Shown here: piece after piece, positions 59,224 through 64,000 of the stretch
Numbering within the stretch: the stretch's first letter is position 1
How the letters are laid out: the number at the start of each line of letters is the position of its first letter
NCBI GenBank assembly: GCA_036345935.2
Contig: JADWOT020000002.1
Span: 868,001-932,000 of the forward strand
Direction: 5' to 3'
Length of the DNA: 64,000 nt
From: Taenia hydatigena
Taxonomy: Eukaryota > Platyhelminthes > Cestoda > Cyclophyllidea > Taeniidae
The notes under the pieces: generated by a model
What the model was told of the DNA's origin: nothing
Seen by the model: only the letters and a program-made list of their open reading frames with translations
The model's database searches: none
Position numbers and translations under genes: made by a program

Positions 59224-59391
59224 ATGGCAATTCAGTCAGCGACTTTAGAGAGTTTGGAAGACCCTAGCGGATGCCAAGTCGACCGATTCGATGTGTACAT
59301 GGACAAGGACGTGAACGAGGTCAAAGAGATCTCTCTTATCCTTCCTATTGCCCACAAGGGGGAGGAAGACATTGCCAACTGTCAAAAGTAA
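59224..59391 (+). CDS. Small ORF, 55 aa, unrecognised
   Basis: ATG frame reading MAIQSATLESLEDPSGCQVD, then RFDVYMDKDVNEVKEISLIL and PIAHKGEEDIANCQK to TAA. The composition is protein-like (balanced acidic, basic and hydrophobic residues), unlike the neighbouring frames. No family is recognised. It may be an exon remnant; a frame in another register (59271-59483) is less convincing. Confidence 0.25.
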   Translation: MAIQSATLESLEDPSGCQVDRFDVYMDKDVNEVKEISLILPIAHKGEEDIANCQK

Positions 59392-59399
59392 CTGGTTTA

Positions 59400-60480
59400 T
59401 CAATGTTTACGGTAATACTGACATGGATGCGCATTTGCGATCTTGATTCGGCTACATGCCGACGGTGTGTATGTGCACCCTGAAGTAAAGCCAAAGACGA
59501 ATGCCACGAGCCTGTCATTTGCTGTCACCTCACATGTAGTCAACGAATGAGTGGTCCTAGTGGTCTGTAGCCTCGACGAATGTCCATCGCAGAGAGAGGG
59601 ATAAATAATCTTGTCTGAGATGGTGTGGGAAGATAGGCATGGGTTGTTTCATTGAGGTGATTCTACCACTGCAGTTCTTCCACTTCCAGCTAGATGGTGG
59701 AGGCAATAATTCACCTCCGCATCGCATCGTGGTGATCCACCGACCGAAGGCTTGTTACCGTCTAATCACACAGCCACATACAGGAACAAATTCCTATCCA
59801 GGTAGGTTCATCCCTTGGATTCATCGTATCGAGGTAGCCCGTTGAACAGAATTGGCTACGAGGCACGAATTGGTGTATCAGTTCCATTCCATCTTCAACC
59901 CGCTGCGTATTTGTTTCCAGCCCATTATTGTCCACTAGTCCACATCTCAGTTTGCATGTCCTTCCGCTTTCAAGACGGCTTAAAATCCTCCACCATTGAA
60001 CTGTATACCACGCTCTGTGCTGATCTTTCATTACCTAGTGATAGTCTTGTCTAGTCAAGCTCCTTGTCTTCTCTTTCTGGCATCCTTTTGACGTGCAAAC
60101 TAATTCCTGCAGTTCAGCATTAATACGGTTCTTGGCCTTACTCGGAGAAGGAAGGCAGGAGGAGGAGGATAGACACGACTGGCAGACTCGAACGGACTGC
60201 TGCGTCCTCCTTCATCGCGACTAGGATCCTAACATCCTAAGTCCTTTAAAAATGCACTCCGGCCGAGCCATCCTCCTGAAGTCAAATATTCACTCTTTGT
60301 GGAAGCCTTCCTCCCGAGTGAACTGATAGCCGGATTGGCCCGTTCGTGTCGTCAAGCCTTCTGTTCCCTTTTAACTGCAACTTTAGCAGCAGTACTTGTG
60401 TATTGCCTAGAGTTCTCTTAAAAAATCTAACCGATGGCATTGAAGTACGAGCAGGATGACGGTTACCGCACAGCAATTTA
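59400..60480. other. No supported feature
   Basis: Open frames on both strands are short and lack domains or splice context. Confidence 0.35.
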
Positions 60481-60494
60481 GTTTTATGGTTCGT

Positions 60495-60570
60495 GGGCTT
60501 TGTTTGACTTTGCGTGACTGGTTGCTAGACTTTTGTCGTGACTCCCGCTAACTCATATTTTACAAATGTC
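60495..60570 (-). repeat. Dispersed repeat copy R3 (inverted)
   Basis: The plus-strand text GCGTGACTGGTTGCTAGAC, then a GTCGTGACTC run, is the reverse complement pattern of R1 and R2 (GTCATG-CAGTAGCCTAGCA-CGGTCACGC). The match is shorter and more diverged. Confidence 0.55.
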
Positions 60571-61284
60571 AAGACAGTGCTATGTTATGGGCTACCGACC
60601 CTGCCTTCACCTTTTGATGGTATAAAGCGTAATGAGGCAATTTGCGTTACACGTTGGGAGGGCAGGGATGCCGAAGTTCTGGTTGGTCTGTGCATAGGTT
60701 AGGTAAAAATGATTAAACAATTGAATAAGGTCAAATCCGACAGAGGCGTGAACGAATGCAATTCTTCCGTTTTCTGTTCTGTATTTGGATCAAGTTAGCG
60801 GCCCTTCTTGTTAACTACTAATCTGAAGTCCGCTGCCACGGTGGCCTTAACTTTTATCCGTGTGGATGCTAGGCTGCCTGCGTTGTCCAAACAACCCTCG
60901 AGAGATCGAGTTCTAGCCTTCTGGGGCAGTCCCAAGGGAAAGAGAAGCCATAATGCTCGGGCTAGCTGCGTACCATCGACGCTCGGTAGGCCTTAAAGCC
61001 ACTGACATGATGGGGATTTGAGACAGGCCAGCAAAGGTGCTGCTGCGAAACCACTGGGCGGGTTGTTACCAGAGCATATCGGGTTACATTGACATCAACC
61101 AATGTGCAATTCCTAAATGCTGAACTTCCTTTTAAAAAATGGCGACCTAATATTGCTAAAAGGACGATCGTAGGCTCAAGTGAATTGCGATTCTATCAGA
61201 CCAGCTTTTCATCCTTAATTGGCGAGAGTAGACTTTTGATGCTTACTGCATGCTAGGGCAAAAAAATTTTGTAAAGAACTGCAC

Positions 61285-61562
61285 AAATTTAATCAATTAT
61301 CGGAACAGATGTGGGCAGGGCCACAATCCTTTACAGGAAGGGAAGACGAGGCCCGACTTCGAGGTAGATTTAGTGTCACCCATCATCGCGGTCGTTATCA
61401 TCTCACCCCATTTCGCTTGATTCGCACTGATCAACCATGTATTCTCTAGTCCACTTGATAACTTTAATTACTTGTCACTTTGCATCGGTCAAACAGGCCT
61501 GCGGCAGTCCATGTCCGTGAGCGACTTGGAGTTTCAGCCACCGAACACACACCTAGGGGTAA
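61285..61562 (+). pseudogene. Diverged copy of exons 4 and 5 (copy D)
   Basis: 61285-61430 resembles exon 4 of the parental gene (ACAGATGTGGGCAGGGCCAC versus ACAGATCTCGGCAGGGTGGC, and GGCCCGACTTCGAGG versus GGTCCGACTTCGAGC). After an intact AAACAG acceptor, 61497-61562 gives GLRQSMSVSDLEFQPPNTHL, close to the parental GLRQSLSVSDLENRPPSTNL. Similarity then stops. Exon 4 lacks the Glu run. It is the oldest copy and is clearly truncated. Confidence 0.75.
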
Positions 61563-61609
61563 CCAGAGATCGACGACGTTTCTCAATTGATAGTTCCTGT
61601 GATCTTATG

Positions 61610-61735
61610 CAATCGCCGATCTATAATCCTGCCGATGGGCCACGCGGCCCCGCTAATAGATCTGTTGTAGATGGGCCATGGCACACTTGGATAGACGTAG
61701 ACTGGTGCATAAACCTGCCGATGAGCCACATTCCC
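61610..61735 (+). repeat. Short direct repeat (CCTGCCGATGGGCCAC)
   Basis: ATAATCCTGCCGATGGGCCA at 61624 and ATAAACCTGCCGATGAGCCA at about 61709, with a partial AGATGGGCCATGG between them, form a small local repeat. Confidence 0.6.
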
Positions 61736-62194
61736 TAATGATAAAATATACATGAATGTGCGGGTGCCTTGAACTCGGAGCTGAACGTCGAATGATATAC
61801 AGGGCCGCCGTCGGTGGTCCACGCAACTGGAATCTAGGCAGATCAAAATGCGAATTTTTTCGAATATATAAATCTTTATATTTATCGCCCTTTACTCCTT
61901 CATATGACCACTTTAATTATAATATGGTGTTGCAAGACGACTCTGAACAAAAGTGAACCAAAATATCTACAACATTGCTGAAAAAATTTCCACTGCACTT
62001 TTAACTGTTTTCCTTTTTATCCACAGCATTACTCATTTAGATGCCGGCATATTAATTAATTTTTTACAACTATGTGTCATATTTTGGGTTACTGCCTATG
62101 TAGCTGTTTACGCATTTCAATTATTTAACTTAAAATAGTGATTCTTAATATTTTATTCAACTTGCCATCTTTAAGACTATTGGCTGTGTTTTAG

Positions 62195-62388
62195 GACATT
62201 GTCTGTCTTTGTAGTGTACCAGCAACGAGATCGCTGGTGGGTACGCTCGATCGAGAGAACTGCCAAACACCAGAATTTACGTGATGTTAATAACAGTCTG
62301 GTGTTGAAGGAAGGTGAAAATTCATCCGTCTTCGAGGCTATATTCCTGGCCAAGCATTGGGATGTCACTGAAGAGCGCATAATTTGAA
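62195..62388 (+). CDS. Possible exon of an unrecognised gene
   Basis: After an acceptor-like TGTGTTTTAG one frame reads 64 residues to TGA: TLSVFVVYQQRDRWWVRSIE, then RTAKHQNLRDVNN and a mixed-charge end with VFEAIFLAKHWDVTEE. Residue use is protein-like and the preceding DNA is AT-rich like an intron. No donor exon with matching phase was identified. Function is unknown. Confidence 0.3.
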
Positions 62389-62399
62389 ATCTGATCTTG

Positions 62400-64000
62400 C
62401 CTTTCTCCAAACTTTGCTAAGACAGGAGCGCGTACTGACTCGTGTGTCCTGATGAATCCGATGTTCATTTTCAAGAGAGGGGTCACTTTCTTTTTTGTGG
62501 CGACTTCTTGCAACTATATGGTAAAGGTTGCATTGTCTAAGCTGTTATAACATCACTACTGGTAGAATCTGTCGCGCTTACTAAGCGATGCTCTTCAAAA
62601 GGGTCACGTCTTCTACCAAAGATTCTGCTGCGAATGTGACGTCAACTTGCATTTCATGTTACCGTTAGACTTGATACCAATCGCCCGACTCGAATGGTAA
62701 GATTATGGGTTCGGTTCCCCATATTCAGAGTTGTTTCTATAGGTCTCATTCTGCTTCAACAGGTGCAGAGGTGCTTCACCTCGGGTCGCAGATTTTCGGC
62801 ATAAGCGGTGGATTAGTGGGTGAGAACTTTGAACTCTACTAAGGAAAATGAAGACAAACGGACATGTGAAGCAGCATACCAGCTTTGTCCTCTCCAGGTC
62901 TGCAAGGGACATGTCTACACTTTGTCGAGACCATGCCGATGCTGGAGTGCAGTTTGGTGATCAGTGCCCTCCGGTAGGTGTTCGTTAAATCTTTTGAAAG
63001 CCTGCTAGGTCGGGTGCAGTGACCTTCCTGTTCATGGTATCGTAGCCAGGAAGGGAAGGTAGTTAGTGAGAATGAAGATTTTATCTGCGTGCATGGAAGA
63101 ACTCGCCAAATTACAAATGTATTTACTTTGAAAGGCACGTAATGGTGCATCCAATTATTCTATTTCTTGTTTGTCTTTGATGAGGTGTGCCTTCTCACCA
63201 TAAGATGTAATCTTTTATGCTTGTAGCAGGCGATGTTGATTGAAACGGGGTCGCACGATGGAAGCCCCGATTGCGTGGCTTAGGGGTACCTGTATCCTCG
63301 TTTGAGCCGTTGCTTGCTTTCTTGTTTCCTACGAGGTTCGTTTGTTTGTGTTTCTGTGCTTCCTGTGTCCTCACCAAATGTCGGTGGATATTAAATGTTG
63401 GCAAATTGGATTTTTGTACTTCTTGGCCCTTGATCATGCCATTGACTGAATTTGCCCATTTTTTTGTAATCAACTGCGCCCCTTGTTTTTGTTTATCGCT
63501 AAAAAATGACATGCCTTCGTCTACTGCTCGTATTGTTGTCCTGGCTAACCAAGAAAGTTTGTATGCAGCAGGTTTTACAATGCGCCCGGTAGTTTCAAAC
63601 GTTATGATTGGGACGAGCTGTTTTATTATTTGTTTACAAGTATGCTGGAGTTGTTAGTGCTGGACTGAATAATTGTTGCTTGGGGCACTTGAAGAGAAAC
63701 ACTTTCAACCCCCCGATAGTAACTAAGAGGCTTTCGCAAGTGCTGGTGAAAGGTGCGGTGATAGCATCCTCCATTAGCAGTTGGGCTGATCTAGTTGGGT
63801 CAACAATGTAGTTGCCTCTGATGTTACGCAGGCCCACTTGATTGTTTCATCTATTTGTGGTCCCGACTCGATTCTTTGCATCCCCACATCTCGGACTGGC
63901 GAACACACGCCGCCTAGCTTTGAGTACGGCACTGGAGTAGAAAGTTGGCAGATGTCACGCATCTGTAACGCTGTTGGAGAAAGTGTGGTACTGGTCCGAG
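62400..64000. other. Right edge, no supported gene
   Basis: Several open frames exist on the minus strand (63195-63512, 63634-63837, 63774-63962). The first is rich in Lys, Gln, Asn and Thr and could be part of a real protein, but no domain, start or splice context supports it. Confidence 0.3.

Noticed and set aside
62690..62740. GGGTTCGGTTCCCC resembling a tRNA T-arm
   Set aside because: No acceptor stem, D-arm or anticodon arm could be folded around it.
63195..63512. Lys/Gln-rich minus-strand frame at the right edge
   Set aside because: Could be coding but has no domain, splice context or partner exon in the window.
1..64000. CRISPR arrays, rRNA genes, tRNA genes, bacterial operons
   Set aside because: None seen; the window is eukaryotic with spliced genes.

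Overview
The window looks like nuclear DNA of a parasitic flatworm, most likely a tapeworm. Genes are split by introns, and several introns are extremely short (32, 32, 36 and 40 bp), a trait known from flatworms. GC content is moderate, genes are sparse, and microsatellites, retroelement LTRs and segmental duplications fill much of the space. The species cannot be fixed from sequence alone. All exon models were built by eye from reading frame, splice sites and intron phase; no database search was possible.

Left part (1-18.6 kb). The last four exons of a monocarboxylate-transporter-like (SLC16/MFS) gene lie at 2.1-4.0 kb (+), bracketed by an inverted pair of about 0.3 kb repeats. A radial-spoke-head-1-like MORN-repeat gene (RSPH1) follows at 8.3-9.6 kb (+). 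A six-... five-exon gene with a weak RhoGAP-like region is on the minus strand at 10.2-11.6 kb, head to head with an intronless unknown gene at 12.07-13.02 kb (+). A textbook solo LTR (TG...CA, 5-bp target duplication) sits at 13.2-13.4 kb. A gene coding for a PH domain followed by a proline-rich and glycine-rich tail occupies 13.8-18.5 kb (+).

Middle part (18.6-38 kb). A seven-exon YTH-domain gene (m6A-reader, YTHDF type) runs on the minus strand from 34.7 to 25.3 kb. Its three-tryptophan cage is intact but the YTH fold carries a Ser/Thr-rich insertion of about 50 residues. One of its introns holds a frameshifted histone-H2B-like fragment. A divergent small single-pass membrane protein gene lies at 35.8-37.9 kb (+).

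Right part (38-64 kb). This is a duplication nest. A five-exon gene of unknown function (41.4-44.4 kb) and its 5' flank are tandemly duplicated (about 38.2-44.4 and 44.8-49.9 kb), the second copy being a pseudogene. Further copies lie inverted at 50.6-52.6 kb and 57.4-58.9 kb, and a diverged one at 61.3-61.6 kb. In the 52-kb copy a short glutamate-codon repeat of the parental exon has grown to nearly 300 bp of GGA/TCC repeat, and a 26-bp deletion has removed the splice donor. A second (AGG)n tract of about 220 bp lies at 55.9-56.1 kb. A degenerate second LTR (51.36 kb) and a three-copy dispersed repeat (53.4, 55.7, 60.5 kb) complete the picture. Nothing recognisable was found in most of 18.5-25.3 kb or 61.7-64 kb.

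The genes do not form an obvious pathway: they are independent eukaryotic units (transport, cilium structure, membrane or phosphoinositide binding, RNA-modification reading). The most novel material is the terminal-exon duplication nest and the interrupted YTH domain.
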